A DNA stretch of 40,715 nt from Moraxellaceae bacterium REDSEA-S32_B1 (lineage in GTDB: Bacteria; Pseudomonadota; Gammaproteobacteria; Pseudomonadales; Moraxellaceae): positions 1 to 40,715 of the forward strand of contig LUOR01000035.1 in assembly GCA_001626925.1 (NCBI GenBank), read 5' to 3'. Positions within the stretch are counted from its first letter, which is position 1; each line of letters starts with the position of its first letter. Below the pieces are notes generated by a model. The model was given only the letters and a program-made list of their open reading frames with translations, searched no databases and had not been told where the DNA came from. Both the position numbers and the translations under genes were made by a program. Positions 18,994-28,539 of this stretch are shown here, in pieces.

Positions 18994-19311
18994 TTATTTA
19001 TCCTGTACCGCAGTTTGAGGAAGTGCTTTGATAAATGGCTTCACATCAACGCTTTTGTAGACACCTGCTTTGGCATAAGGCTCATCTGCAAGCCAAGCAT
19101 CAAGCGATTCACGGCTGTCAAAATCAACGATAATGGTACTGCCTAAAAAACCTTTACTGGTATCGTTTGCATCAATCGGCATGGGTCCAGCGACAATCAA
19201 TCTTCCTGCTGCATCGAGCGCTTGTAATCGAGCCAAATGCTCAGGTCGTGCCGACATGCGTTTGTCTAATACATTGTCATGGTCAAGGCTTTGAATCACA
19301 AATAATGGCAT
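18994..19311 (-). CDS. YciI-like protein
   Basis: This 105-residue protein has the YCII dimeric alpha/beta-barrel pattern. It begins MPLFVIQSLDH, has RPEHLARLQAL and a glycine turn (GRLIVAGPMP), and then the family block TIIVDFDSRESLDAWLADEPYAKAGVY. His and Asp residues typical of the fold's pocket are kept. Family members are small cytoplasmic proteins of mostly unknown role. It starts nine bases after yciB, a neighbour also found close to yciI in other gamma-proteobacteria, and is probably co-transcribed with it. Confidence 0.9.
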   Translation of the reverse strand: MPLFVIQSLDHDNVLDKRMSARPEHLARLQALDAAGRLIVAGPMPIDANDTSKGFLGSTIIVDFDSRESLDAWLADEPYAKAGVYKSVDVKPFIKALPQTAVQDK

Positions 19312-19320
19312 AACAGGCTC

Positions 19321-19935
19321 TCAGGCTTCAGGGTTTTTGAAGTGTTTACGCAAAATAATGAATTGAATAATGATAAAGGAAAACATCACGATCATGTCGC
19401 CAAAAGCAGTGAATTCTCCCCAATATTTACCATCCATAAATAAAAATGCAAAGAAGGTATGTAGCCCTGCCATACCTGCAAATAGCCCTACCCACGCCCA
19501 GTTTAGTTTTTTCCAACCTGATGTGGTTAATTCTAAGAATGGTCCAAACATCCTCTGAATAAGCGGTTTCTTTTCTTTGCCAAAAAATGGGCTGACCAAA
19601 AACACGATGGAAAACACACCATTAATAATAATGGCTTTGAGTTTGATAAAGTTGGCATCACTAAAAGCAAGCGTTAATCCACCGAAGAACACAGTCATTG
19701 CCACGATAAACCATTGTTGTTTTTCTAAACGGAATTTTTGAAAAACAAATAAGCAACCATAGACAATCAATGTCGCCATCAGTAGCGCAAAAGTCGCCAC
19801 CAAAATATGGTTTTGATCGACATTGCCACTGCTGCCTAAGAACTGCAACATCGGGTGTTGATTGTCTTTTGGATCGGTAGTTTTATAAAAATAAAAGAAG
19901 ATAATCAGCGGAAGATAATCTAACAACGCTTTCAT
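19321..19935 (-). CDS. yciB: YciB/IspZ inner-membrane septation protein
   Basis: This 204-residue membrane protein has five or more hydrophobic helices and the family's opening, MKALLDYLPLIIFFYFYK. Other family features are a conserved NGVFSIVFLVSPFFGKEKPL-like block and WGLFAGMAGLHTFFAFLF-type helices near the C-terminus. Relatives (intracellular septation protein A) affect cell envelope integrity and division. It is the first gene of a minus-strand group with the YciI-like gene and the coiled-coil protein, and is divergent from rnm. Confidence 0.93.
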   Translation of the reverse strand: MKALLDYLPLIIFFYFYKTTDPKDNQHPMLQFLGSSGNVDQNHILVATFALLMATLIVYGCLFVFQKFRLEKQQWFIVAMTVFFGGLTLAFSDANFIKLKAIIINGVFSIVFLVSPFFGKEKKPLIQRMFGPFLELTTSGWKKLNWAWVGLFAGMAGLHTFFAFLFMDGKYWGEFTAFGDMIVMFSFIIIQFIILRKHFKNPEA

Positions 19936-20036
19936 GCGACAGAGCCTTTTCTGCTTCAGCCCTTTTTGTGGTACTGTAGCTTGGGTTTAGTTCAATTTCA
20001 GTTTAGTTTCAACGAAGCGATAGCATAATACAAAGT

Positions 20037-20957
20037 ATGAACAGTGTCGATTTAGATCGTGTTGTTTTACACGGTGTTGACGCCAACACAGCCGATTCAG
20101 CGCAGAGTTTTCAAAAAGTCGATTTGCATAGCCACAGTCTTTATTCTGATGGTGAGTTATCGCCATTTGCTTTGCTTGATCTGGCTAGAGAAAAGCAGAT
20201 TGATACCTTTGCACTAACCGATCACGACACGATGGAAGGAAGTCTTCTCATTGAAAGCTATGCCAAAGACATTGGCATAAATTTGATTCGTGGTGTGGAA
20301 ATTTCGAGTTATTGGCAACGTCCAAGCACAAAAAAAAGTTATGCAGTACATATTGTTGCCCTGAATATGAAAAATCTTGCACCAATGCACGCACTCTTGG
20401 AAAAACAAAAACAACATCGTGCCGAACGTGCGCTATTGATTTGTGAAAAATTACAGCACATATTAAAAACTGATTTTCTCCCTGAAGTCCGTGAATTGGT
20501 CGATGGTTATGACGATCGCATTACCCGTGCGCATATTGCCAAAGTTTTAGTCAAAAGAAATGTCGTGACTCGATTACAACAAGCCTTTGACCGCTTTCTC
20601 AAAGAAGGAAAGCGGGCGTATGTGCCGTTTATCGGTGTGGAAATGGCAGATGCGATACAAATTATCCATGACAGTCAAGGCGTTACAGTGCTTGCACATC
20701 CAACCAAATACGATCTGTCTGCGACCAATATTCGTTATATGATTGAACGTTTTACCGAAGCAGGTGGGGATGCGATCGAACTTCCACCAAGTAGTGAAAG
20801 CTCTGCAACTCGGCTGATGATTGATCGCTTAATTGCGCAATATGATCTCAACGTCTCGGTGGGTAGTGACTTTCATGGGTCGCATATGTCGTGGCTACAT
20901 TTGGGTCATGTGCCACAGCTCAAAGATGGACAAGTTGGGGTATGGGAATGTTTTTAA
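20037..20957 (+). CDS. rnm: PHP-domain phosphoesterase, RNase AM/YciV family
   Basis: This 306-residue protein of the PHP metal-dependent phosphoesterase family corresponds to YciV of E. coli, described as a 5'-3' exoribonuclease that trims rRNA. Metal-binding motifs are DLHSHSLYSDGE (His31, His33, Asp38), LTDHDTMEG (Asp62, His63), VLAHPTKYDLS in the middle and SVGSDFHGSH near the C-terminus. The first 27 residues, before the PHP motif, are an unconserved-looking leader. It ends before a bidirectional terminator. Confidence 0.87.
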   Translation: MNSVDLDRVVLHGVDANTADSAQSFQKVDLHSHSLYSDGELSPFALLDLAREKQIDTFALTDHDTMEGSLLIESYAKDIGINLIRGVEISSYWQRPSTKKSYAVHIVALNMKNLAPMHALLEKQKQHRAERALLICEKLQHILKTDFLPEVRELVDGYDDRITRAHIAKVLVKRNVVTRLQQAFDRFLKEGKRAYVPFIGVEMADAIQIIHDSQGVTVLAHPTKYDLSATNIRYMIERFTEAGGDAIELPPSSESSATRLMIDRLIAQYDLNVSVGSDFHGSHMSWLHLGHVPQLKDGQVGVWECF

Positions 20958-20999
20958 GTCTTTTATTTCAAAGCTAGATTTATAAACATATTTTCTAAA

Positions 21000-21029
21000 T
21001 AAAAAAGAACGCCTAAGCGTTCTTTTTTA
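21000..21029. terminator. Bidirectional terminator between rnm and the acyl-CoA dehydrogenase
   Basis: A 13-bp perfect stem (21000-21012 with 21017-21029) and the loop CTAA. A run of A before and T after means it terminates both the plus-strand rnm and the minus-strand dehydrogenase. Confidence 0.9.
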
Positions 21030-21056
21030 TATTAACTTATATAATTAAGTGTTTGA

Positions 21057-22880
21057 TTAATAATCAAAACTAAAGTGTTCTACTGGAAGTCCAGTCATAC
21101 CACGAGATGGTTTCACCATAGATTCAGCATGACCTTCTGAACGTGGAAGCAATTGATCGAAGTAGAAATCAGCAACTTTGATTTTTGCTTTGTAGAAATC
21201 CACTTCTTCTTTGCCGTTACCTTTTTCAAGCTTTTCAGATGCAACAGCAGCTTGTTGTGCCCAGAAGTACGCCATCATCGCATAACCAGAGAACATCAAG
21301 TAGTGTACAGAAGCACTAGAAACCACATCACGATCTTTACGACCTGCAAGCATTAGACGCAGTGTCAACGTATTCCACTGTGCACAGATCTTAGTCAGAT
21401 CCCAAATGAAACGACGCATGTATTTGTTACGTGCATGACGACCACAGAATTTCAAGATTTCAGCGGTGTATTCACGCACCACTTTACCTTTAGAAGAAAG
21501 CAGAACTTTACGACCAAGCAAGTCAAGTGCTTGAACACCAGTTGTCCCTTCATACAAAGTTGAGATACGAGAGTCACGAACGATCTGCTCCATTCCCCAT
21601 TCTTTGATATAGCCATGACCACCGTAGATTTGCATACCATGATTGGCAGCTTCATAGCCAAGCTCAGTCAAGAAACCTTTAAGAATCGGTGTATAAAAAC
21701 CAAGACGGTCATCATATTCTTCAAATTTTTGATTGTCGCCAGTCGCTAATGCATCAGCCATTTGGTCGGCAAGTTGCGATGCGTAATAGATCATTGAACG
21801 ACCACCTTCTGCGATGGCTTTTTGCGTCAACAACATACGACGTACATCGGCATGATGAATGATCGAGTCTGCAACTTTTTCAGGCTCTTTTTTACCTGAA
21901 AGGGCACGCATAGACATACGATCTTTTGCATAAGGCAAAGCACCTTGGAATGCAAGCTCAGCATGACATATACCTTGAATCGCTGTGCCAATACGAGCAG
22001 TGTTCATAAAGGTAAACATCGCATGCAAACCTTTGTTTGGTTCGCCGATGAGATAACCAATCGCATTGTCAAAGTTCAATACAGCTGTCGCAGAAGCTTT
22101 AATCCCCATCTTGTGCTCAATCGAACCACAAGTCACAGGATTACGCTCACCGATACCACCGTCAGCAGTCGGCATGAATTTTGGAACGATAAATAATGAA
22201 ATACCACGTGTACCCGCAGGTGCATCAGGTAGACGCGCAAGTACGATATGGATAATGTTTTCAGTTAGATCATGTTCACCCGCAGAGATGAAGATCTTTG
22301 TGCCTGAAATGTTGTAACTACCGTCAGCATTTGGTTCAGCTTTAGTTTTGACTTGACCTAAGTCTGTACCACATTGTGGCTCAGTTAAGCACATCGTACC
22401 TGACCAAGTGCCTGCGACGAGGTGCGGCATATAGGTATTTTTTTGCTCTTCAGTACCGAACTGCAAAATGGTATTCATACAGCCAATACTTAAACCCGGA
22501 TACATTTGGAATGACCAGTTTGCTGTACCCATCATCTCAGCTTTGATCAAGTTCAATGATTGCGGTAAGTTTTGACCACCAAACTCTTCAGGGTATGACA
22601 GACCTTGCCAACCACCTTGAATGAATTGGTCATATGCTTCTTTAAAGCCTTTTGGTGTTTTGACATCACCATTGTCAAAAGTACAGCCTTCGTCATCACC
22701 AGATTGGTTCAGCGGTGCAAGGACATTTTCACAAAAATCAGCAGCACCTTCGAGGATCATATCGACGGTATCTGGATCAGCAAGATCACCATTAGACAAA
22801 GTTTGATAATGTGCAGAAAAATCAAACACTTCATTCATTAAAAAACGAATATCACGTATAGGCGCTTTATAAGTTGGCAT
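21057..22880 (-). CDS. Acyl-CoA dehydrogenase with C-terminal extension
   Basis: This 607-residue flavoprotein is much longer than the usual 380-400 residues, because a C-terminal acyl-CoA dehydrogenase domain follows the core (about 470-607). In the core, MCLTEPQCGTDLGQVKTKA and the FAD/substrate loop KIFISAGEHDL are visible, as are GSIEHKMGIKAS and RISTLYEGTTGVQALDLLGRK. The Glu of YEGTTG is the likely catalytic base. By family knowledge it oxidises acyl-CoA, probably in fatty acid beta-oxidation, and passes electrons to ETF. The exact chain length or substrate cannot be told. It stands alone between terminators. Confidence 0.92.
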   Translation of the reverse strand: MPTYKAPIRDIRFLMNEVFDFSAHYQTLSNGDLADPDTVDMILEGAADFCENVLAPLNQSGDDEGCTFDNGDVKTPKGFKEAYDQFIQGGWQGLSYPEEFGGQNLPQSLNLIKAEMMGTANWSFQMYPGLSIGCMNTILQFGTEEQKNTYMPHLVAGTWSGTMCLTEPQCGTDLGQVKTKAEPNADGSYNISGTKIFISAGEHDLTENIIHIVLARLPDAPAGTRGISLFIVPKFMPTADGGIGERNPVTCGSIEHKMGIKASATAVLNFDNAIGYLIGEPNKGLHAMFTFMNTARIGTAIQGICHAELAFQGALPYAKDRMSMRALSGKKEPEKVADSIIHHADVRRMLLTQKAIAEGGRSMIYYASQLADQMADALATGDNQKFEEYDDRLGFYTPILKGFLTELGYEAANHGMQIYGGHGYIKEWGMEQIVRDSRISTLYEGTTGVQALDLLGRKVLLSSKGKVVREYTAEILKFCGRHARNKYMRRFIWDLTKICAQWNTLTLRLMLAGRKDRDVVSSASVHYLMFSGYAMMAYFWAQQAAVASEKLEKGNGKEEVDFYKAKIKVADFYFDQLLPRSEGHAESMVKPSRGMTGLPVEHFSFDY

Positions 22881-23190
22881 AATAATTTCCTAGATAAAGG
22901 GCGGTACAACAATGGTCAGTCAATGGCTTAATATGAATCCTGAACAGACCTTAGAGCATCAAAAATAGATTTATCGAATTATTATTCATATTTGGTAATA
23001 AATGGCATTGATTAAACTGTAAGTAAAAATTGTCAGAAAAGCGAATCAAAGTTAAACTCAAAGTTTAGACAGCTATATTTTATCTATATTTACAATGCTT
23101 TCTGATAAAGCAGAAATGATAACTCATATGGTCAATGGACGAAAAAAGTCTTAACAAAGTAGCATCACGTTACAATCTAGGAGAAGTGCT
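22881..23190. other. Divergent intergenic region before the lipoprotein gene
   Basis: This 310-base AT-rich stretch carries no gene I can support. It must hold promoters for the dehydrogenase (leftward) and the lipoprotein (rightward). TACAAT at 23091-23096 is a possible -10 box, followed by a small inverted repeat (TTTCTG 23099-23104, CAGAAA 23111-23116). Confidence 0.5.
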
Positions 23191-25536
23191 TTGAGAGCCT
23201 CATTATTAAGCTTATCTATTTTAACCATTACCCTTGCGGGATGTGCTACAACGCCAAAGCAAAACACTCAATCCCTCAATGAAAAAGTCTATCATAGCTA
23301 TGAACAAATGATGGGTAAGCAAAGTTATGCTTTTTCAGGGCACATGTCTTTCCATGCAGAAGCAGGGAAAATGACAAAGCCAGAAATTGCATCGAAAGCA
23401 TTAGGTACACCGCCTACCTCGGATGAAGCAACATTGGCAGAGGACGTATCTTTAGAGTCGCAACGTGAGCAAATATTAAAAGAATTGTTGACGACTACGC
23501 CCAATTATCCAAGCGAACAACAACAATGGATGAAAGAGGGTATTGAAAATCCATACAGCACACCATCTAAAAAAATGAGTAATAAAGCGCAAGCTATGCC
23601 AGTATTGATGGCGAGTTTTATGAATCGCTATTTCTATGAGTTTGATGGCGTGGTGGATTTGAAACGTGGTCAGATGAGCTTTGATCCAACCATTGGCTAT
23701 CGTGCGAAAAATCTACAAGCATGGATCAAATTGCCACTCGCTTTAGACTTTGCCAACTATAAAGCTTATGCAGATATTTCCGCATTATCACCGATATTGA
23801 CTGACCCACAATATGACGGTCAGTACGTGGTTTATGATTTTAAAAAGCTCATGGATAAAACCGATATCGACCTCAAACCTGCGCTAGAAGTTGTCCGTGA
23901 AATGATGCTCGTCAATGCGGCATTGGCAGAGGAAAGTGAATATCAGCGCTTGCCATTGACAGCAGAAGATAAACAAAATCAAGCTGTGGAGCGCATTCAA
24001 TACAAAGGCGACTATGCCAAAATGCTAGCGCAATACATGCTGTATTTTTATGTCAATCAAGACTATTTAAAAACTTTAGTCGATAAAAATCTCAAATCAG
24101 ATCAACCGATTACGCCTGATCAATTATTCTCTTTAGGAAAAAAATCGAGCTATGGTCAGACGCTAGGCACACAAAACATTGCCAAAGAACCATCTGAACA
24201 AGCACGTGATGCAATGTATCGGGTCTACGATGGTATTGATGCGATCTATGCAGAAACTGATTTGGCGAAAGATAGCGCTCCTGCTGTAGAGCAAATCGTT
24301 GCACCACCACCTGCATTGGCGAAAGATATGCCAAGTGTTGAAAGCTATGACGATGAGCTACGTGATGAAGTCTTAAATGGCGATGAGCTAAGTGGCGAAG
24401 AGCTAAGTGGCGATGATCTAAGTGGTGAAGAAAAAAGCGAATATCAAATTCGTCGTGAAGAGAATAAAGCACTGCTCGCAAAATTTGATCAATACAAAAA
24501 AGCTGATCAGCTCATCACAGCTAAAGAGCTGAAACGCATTGTTGCCGAACAGCCTGAAGCCTATCAAGTTCTAATCAAACAAGGTGATGCGGAGTTTAGC
24601 GACCTAAAGTTGCTCGAAGATATGGGCTATGTCACCAATTTTTCACTCGATGCCGAAGGTCGTTTGAAGCGTGCAGAGCTGTTGATTGAAATGCCAAATT
24701 TCGATGAAATTGGGATTAAAAATATGACAGCAAAAGCAGTGATGAATATTGGTAACTATGGTACTGCACGTGTTGATCAAAGCAAATTACGCAATGCGGT
24801 AACTTTCCAAGAAGCTGCCAATGAGCGTTCGGTATTGAATCTCGGAAAAATCGTTGAGCAATTCACTGCTGATCCAAAGGATTCACAAAAAGGTGAAGCG
24901 AAAGACGCTGAGAGCCGTAGTAAATATTGGTCAAGAACAGAGCGTTATGACCAGCTCGCAAAAAGTTTTTGGCAACAGGGATTAAGCTTTGTTGAAGTCT
25001 ATAGCGCTTTATACAACTATGCAGCGATCGCAGAGTTAAAAGAGTCAGATCGTGAAGCCTTTGACTTGTCAGCACTGAAAACCACAGCGAAATGGACGGC
25101 TTACTATTATGCAGATGAAGAAGGCTTTCCACTGACTGCGGCACAAAAAGCAGAATACGATCAAACGCCTGATGACTGGCCGTACTATGATGAATATCTT
25201 GCAGAAAATGTATGGTACTCAGTGCAAAAAACTGAGAAAGAAGCAAAGCTCGTGACGGACTTCCAAAAGTTGCGTAAGCAGGGTAAAACTAATCTGCAAA
25301 TCTTTGAAACTTTGTATAAGCTAATGGATGAAAAATCAGGCTACAACCAATATCTCACAGATGAAGAAATGGATGAACATCAACGCTTTATGCACACCAT
25401 TGCTGAGATCGCCGTAGAAGATTTAATCACCCAAAAAGTGGATGTCAATAAATTGCGTCCATATAGCGAAGCCGCATTGAATCGCTTTTCATCAGAAAAT
25501 TATCGTGCGGTATATGAAGTTTTCTTAACGCAATAA
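23191..25536 (+). CDS. Large lipoprotein of unknown function
   Basis: I do not recognise this 781-residue protein. It begins with a lipoprotein signal peptide whose lipobox is LAGC (Cys at about 18), so it is likely lipid-anchored, probably in the outer membrane. The start is TTG at 23191, with GGAGAA just upstream. The rest is hydrophilic and rich in Glu, Lys, Gln and Tyr, without transmembrane helices or enzyme motifs. An acidic low-complexity stretch at about residues 388-420 contains tandem copies of a GDELS-like pentapeptide, coded by a 15-bp DNA repeat. The C-terminal half has repeated Tyr/Trp-rich helical segments (WTAYYYADEEGFPLTAAQK, PDDWPYYDEYLAENVWYS). The gene is monocistronic and ends at a strong terminator. 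Confidence 0.85.
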   Translation: MRASLLSLSILTITLAGCATTPKQNTQSLNEKVYHSYEQMMGKQSYAFSGHMSFHAEAGKMTKPEIASKALGTPPTSDEATLAEDVSLESQREQILKELLTTTPNYPSEQQQWMKEGIENPYSTPSKKMSNKAQAMPVLMASFMNRYFYEFDGVVDLKRGQMSFDPTIGYRAKNLQAWIKLPLALDFANYKAYADISALSPILTDPQYDGQYVVYDFKKLMDKTDIDLKPALEVVREMMLVNAALAEESEYQRLPLTAEDKQNQAVERIQYKGDYAKMLAQYMLYFYVNQDYLKTLVDKNLKSDQPITPDQLFSLGKKSSYGQTLGTQNIAKEPSEQARDAMYRVYDGIDAIYAETDLAKDSAPAVEQIVAPPPALAKDMPSVESYDDELRDEVLNGDELSGEELSGDDLSGEEKSEYQIRREENKALLAKFDQYKKADQLITAKELKRIVAEQPEAYQVLIKQGDAEFSDLKLLEDMGYVTNFSLDAEGRLKRAELLIEMPNFDEIGIKNMTAKAVMNIGNYGTARVDQSKLRNAVTFQEAANERSVLNLGKIVEQFTADPKDSQKGEAKDAESRSKYWSRTERYDQLAKSFWQQGLSFVEVYSALYNYAAIAELKESDREAFDLSALKTTAKWTAYYYADEEGFPLTAAQKAEYDQTPDDWPYYDEYLAENVWYSVQKTEKEAKLVTDFQKLRKQGKTNLQIFETLYKLMDEKSGYNQYLTDEEMDEHQRFMHTIAEIAVEDLITQKVDVNKLRPYSEAALNRFSSENYRAVYEVFLTQ
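24379..24432 (+). repeat. 15-bp tandem repeat inside the lipoprotein gene
   Basis: The units are GGCGATGAGCTAAGT (24379-24393), GGCGAAGAGCTAAGT (24394-24408), GGCGATGATCTAAGT (24409-24423) and a partial GGTGAAGAA (24424-24432). Each full unit encodes GDELS, GEELS or GDDLS, so copy-number change would keep the reading frame. Confidence 0.9.
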
Positions 25537-25550
25537 AATCGCATGAATCA

Positions 25551-25580
25551 AAAAAATCAGCCAAGTGGCTGATTTTTTTT
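25551..25580. terminator. Bidirectional terminator between the lipoprotein gene and aroE
   Basis: A 12-bp stem (25551-25562 with 25567-25578) and loop AAGT, with an A run on the left and a T run on the right. It serves the plus-strand lipoprotein gene and the minus-strand aroE. Confidence 0.92.
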
Positions 25581-25611
25581 AACTTGGAATTTTGGCTTAA
25601 AACATATTCAT

Positions 25612-26412
25612 TTATAGAAAATCTTTTAACTCAGGTCGTACACCATTCCAGATTGCAAAGGCTTCGATCGCTTGACCAACGAGCATCGAGTAGCCATCGG
25701 CATACGGCACACCTCGAGCAATCGCTTGATCAATAAACGTCGATGCTTTGCCATATGCCATTTCATAAGCGAAATTAAACTTCAAACTGTCAGGGAGTTG
25801 TAGCGCATCACCTGAAAGACTTGCCGAAGTTGCATTGACTACAATATCAAACTGCGCATTTGCTTCACTTTGCAATTGATCGAGTGACAGTGCGGATAAT
25901 TGACAAGTTAGCACATGTGCTTGAATGTCGTTGATCAGTTGTTCTGCACGAACTAGTGTACGATTTGCAATGCTGATTTTTGTCACGCCAGCCTGTGCTA
26001 ATGGATAAATGACGCCACGTGTTGCACCACCTGCACCGATGATCAAAATCGTGGCTTGATTTAAATCTAAACCATTCGCCTTTAACGCATCAACCAAACC
26101 TTGCCCATCAGTATTATCACCGATGAATTTGCCATTTTGACGATACAGTGTGTTGACGGCTTTGGCGATTTTGGCGCGCTCGCTAAGCTCATCACATAGC
26201 TCAAAGGCTTGCTCTTTAAAGGGCACGGTAACATTCATGCCCACGCCACCGTCGGCAAAAAATGTCTGAACGGCTTGCTCAAAGCCATCGAGTTGCGCAA
26301 GTAATTTTGAATAGTGCAAATCTACACCTGTTTTTTCTGCAAACGCATGGTGTAGTTCAGGAGAGCGAGAGTGCTCGATGGGGTTGCCGATAACGGCGAA
26401 TTGTTTGGTCAT
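25612..26412 (-). CDS. aroE: Shikimate dehydrogenase AroE
   Basis: This 266-residue enzyme reduces 3-dehydroshikimate to shikimate with NADPH in aromatic amino acid synthesis. Visible are the substrate site SRSPELHH (about 15-22), the catalytic Lys at about 66 in NVTVPFK, Asn87, and Asp102 in DNTDGQG. The NADPH loop GAGGATRG is at about 126-133, followed by NRT, which selects NADP. It lies 58 bases downstream of hemF on the same strand, so the two may be co-transcribed. Confidence 0.96.
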   Translation of the reverse strand: MTKQFAVIGNPIEHSRSPELHHAFAEKTGVDLHYSKLLAQLDGFEQAVQTFFADGGVGMNVTVPFKEQAFELCDELSERAKIAKAVNTLYRQNGKFIGDNTDGQGLVDALKANGLDLNQATILIIGAGGATRGVIYPLAQAGVTKISIANRTLVRAEQLINDIQAHVLTCQLSALSLDQLQSEANAQFDIVVNATSASLSGDALQLPDSLKFNFAYEMAYGKASTFIDQAIARGVPYADGYSMLVGQAIEAFAIWNGVRPELKDFL

Positions 26413-26470
26413 TAGATTACTTTTTTATCGAAGTGAATTCATGGACATTATTAAATCGTAATTGTGAGGA

Positions 26471-27460
<990 letters not shown>

Positions 27461-27557
27461 TTATACTACAGCACAAAACCATATGAAAAGTAAGTGTTTT
27501 AATTCACATATTAATGAGTAAGCGCTTAGAAATGACGAATGAGGTATTCCTCTGTCA

Positions 27558-27588
27558 AAAAGTCATTAATACAAAAGTCATTAATACA
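27558..27588. repeat. 15-bp tandem duplication across the ribA stop codon
   Basis: AAAAGTCATTAATACA occurs at 27558-27573 and again at 27573-27588, a period of 15 bases. The second copy contains the complement of the ribA stop codon (27581-27583). Confidence 0.85.
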
Positions 27589-28168
27589 TATGATCCATGC
27601 GATCACGTTTGGTGCGTAGATAGGCTTCGTTAAACGGATTTTTGCCTACGATTAAAGGCAAGCGATCAACCACATCAATACCGAGTTTTTTTAACGATTG
27701 GATTTTATTTGGATTATTGGTAATGAGTTTGACTTTTTGAATACCCAGCTGTTTGAGCATGATGGTGGTCATGTCATAACGGCGTGCATCAGCAGGCAAA
27801 TTTAATAATAAATTGGCATCGACGGTATCGTGCCCTTGATCTTGTAGCGCATATGCACGGATTTTATTGGTTAAACCAATACCACGGCCTTCTTGGCGTA
27901 AGTACAATATTGCACCACGACCTTGCTGTTGAATCAGTTCCATTGTCGCATTGAGCTGAGGACCACAGTCGCACTTTAACGATGAAAACGCATCGCCTGT
28001 TAAGCATTCAGAGTGAATACGCACTAAGGTTGGCTCATCAGAAAATTGGTCTAATCCTACAGATAGCGCAACATGTTCTTCTTTTGTTTCAGGATCTTGA
28101 AAAACACTAATGATAAACTCGCCATGTGCAGTAGGTAATTTTGAACTGGCAACAAACTCGATCGACAC
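27581..28168 (-). CDS. ribA: GTP cyclohydrolase II RibA
   Basis: This 195-residue enzyme opens the imidazole ring of GTP, the first step of riboflavin synthesis. The zinc-binding cysteines are at 55, 66 and 68 ([17 protein letters not shown]), and the catalytic block is [21 protein letters not shown]. It is a stand-alone form without the RibB domain. The start is GTG at 28168, which gives the family-like [13 protein letters not shown]. It may be co-transcribed with hemF 159 bases downstream. Confidence 0.96.
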   Translation of the reverse strand: MSIEFVASSKLPTAHGEFIISVFQDPETKEEHVALSVGLDQFSDEPTLVRIHSECLTGDAFSSLKCDCGPQLNATMELIQQQGRGAILYLRQEGRGIGLTNKIRAYALQDQGHDTVDANLLLNLPADARRYDMTTIMLKQLGIQKVKLITNNPNKIQSLKKLGIDVVDRLPLIVGKNPFNEAYLRTKRDRMDHMY

Positions 28169-28539
28169 GTAGAATACTCAATATCTTTAAAAAGCATTTT
28201 ATTATAACTGAATCCATCTACAAAACGGCAATTTGGCATTGTTTTTGTGCAACAAGCGCACTTTTTTGTATTCATCAGTCAATAATAGTTGCTATCAAGG
28301 GGCATTATTCAGGATAATCTACGCTTTATTTTGCTACCTAATTTTGCACGCTTCTGAAGTTTTTGACCTTGCGTTTTTGTAGATTTGGTTGAACGCAACA
28401 AAAGCATCTTAGATTCACATCATAAGTGCAATTTTTTTAATTAAAATGTGGCAGTTATATGTTGTAATATAGATATTGCAATCAGCTGACAAACATTCCC
28501 GAGCAACCTTTAGCAAGGCATTTGAAGGCATAGCCACAT
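28169..28539. other. Divergent intergenic region between ribA and dxs
   Basis: This 371-base stretch has no gene I can support and no recognisable riboswitch structure. It should contain the promoters of ribA (leftward) and dxs (rightward). TAATAT at 28465-28470 is a possible -10 box for dxs, but no good -35 box is visible. Confidence 0.5.

Noticed and set aside
27519..27528. 10-bp palindrome TAAGCGCTTA between hemF and ribA
   Set aside because: It is short, has no partner motif and no T-tract, so chance is a sufficient explanation.
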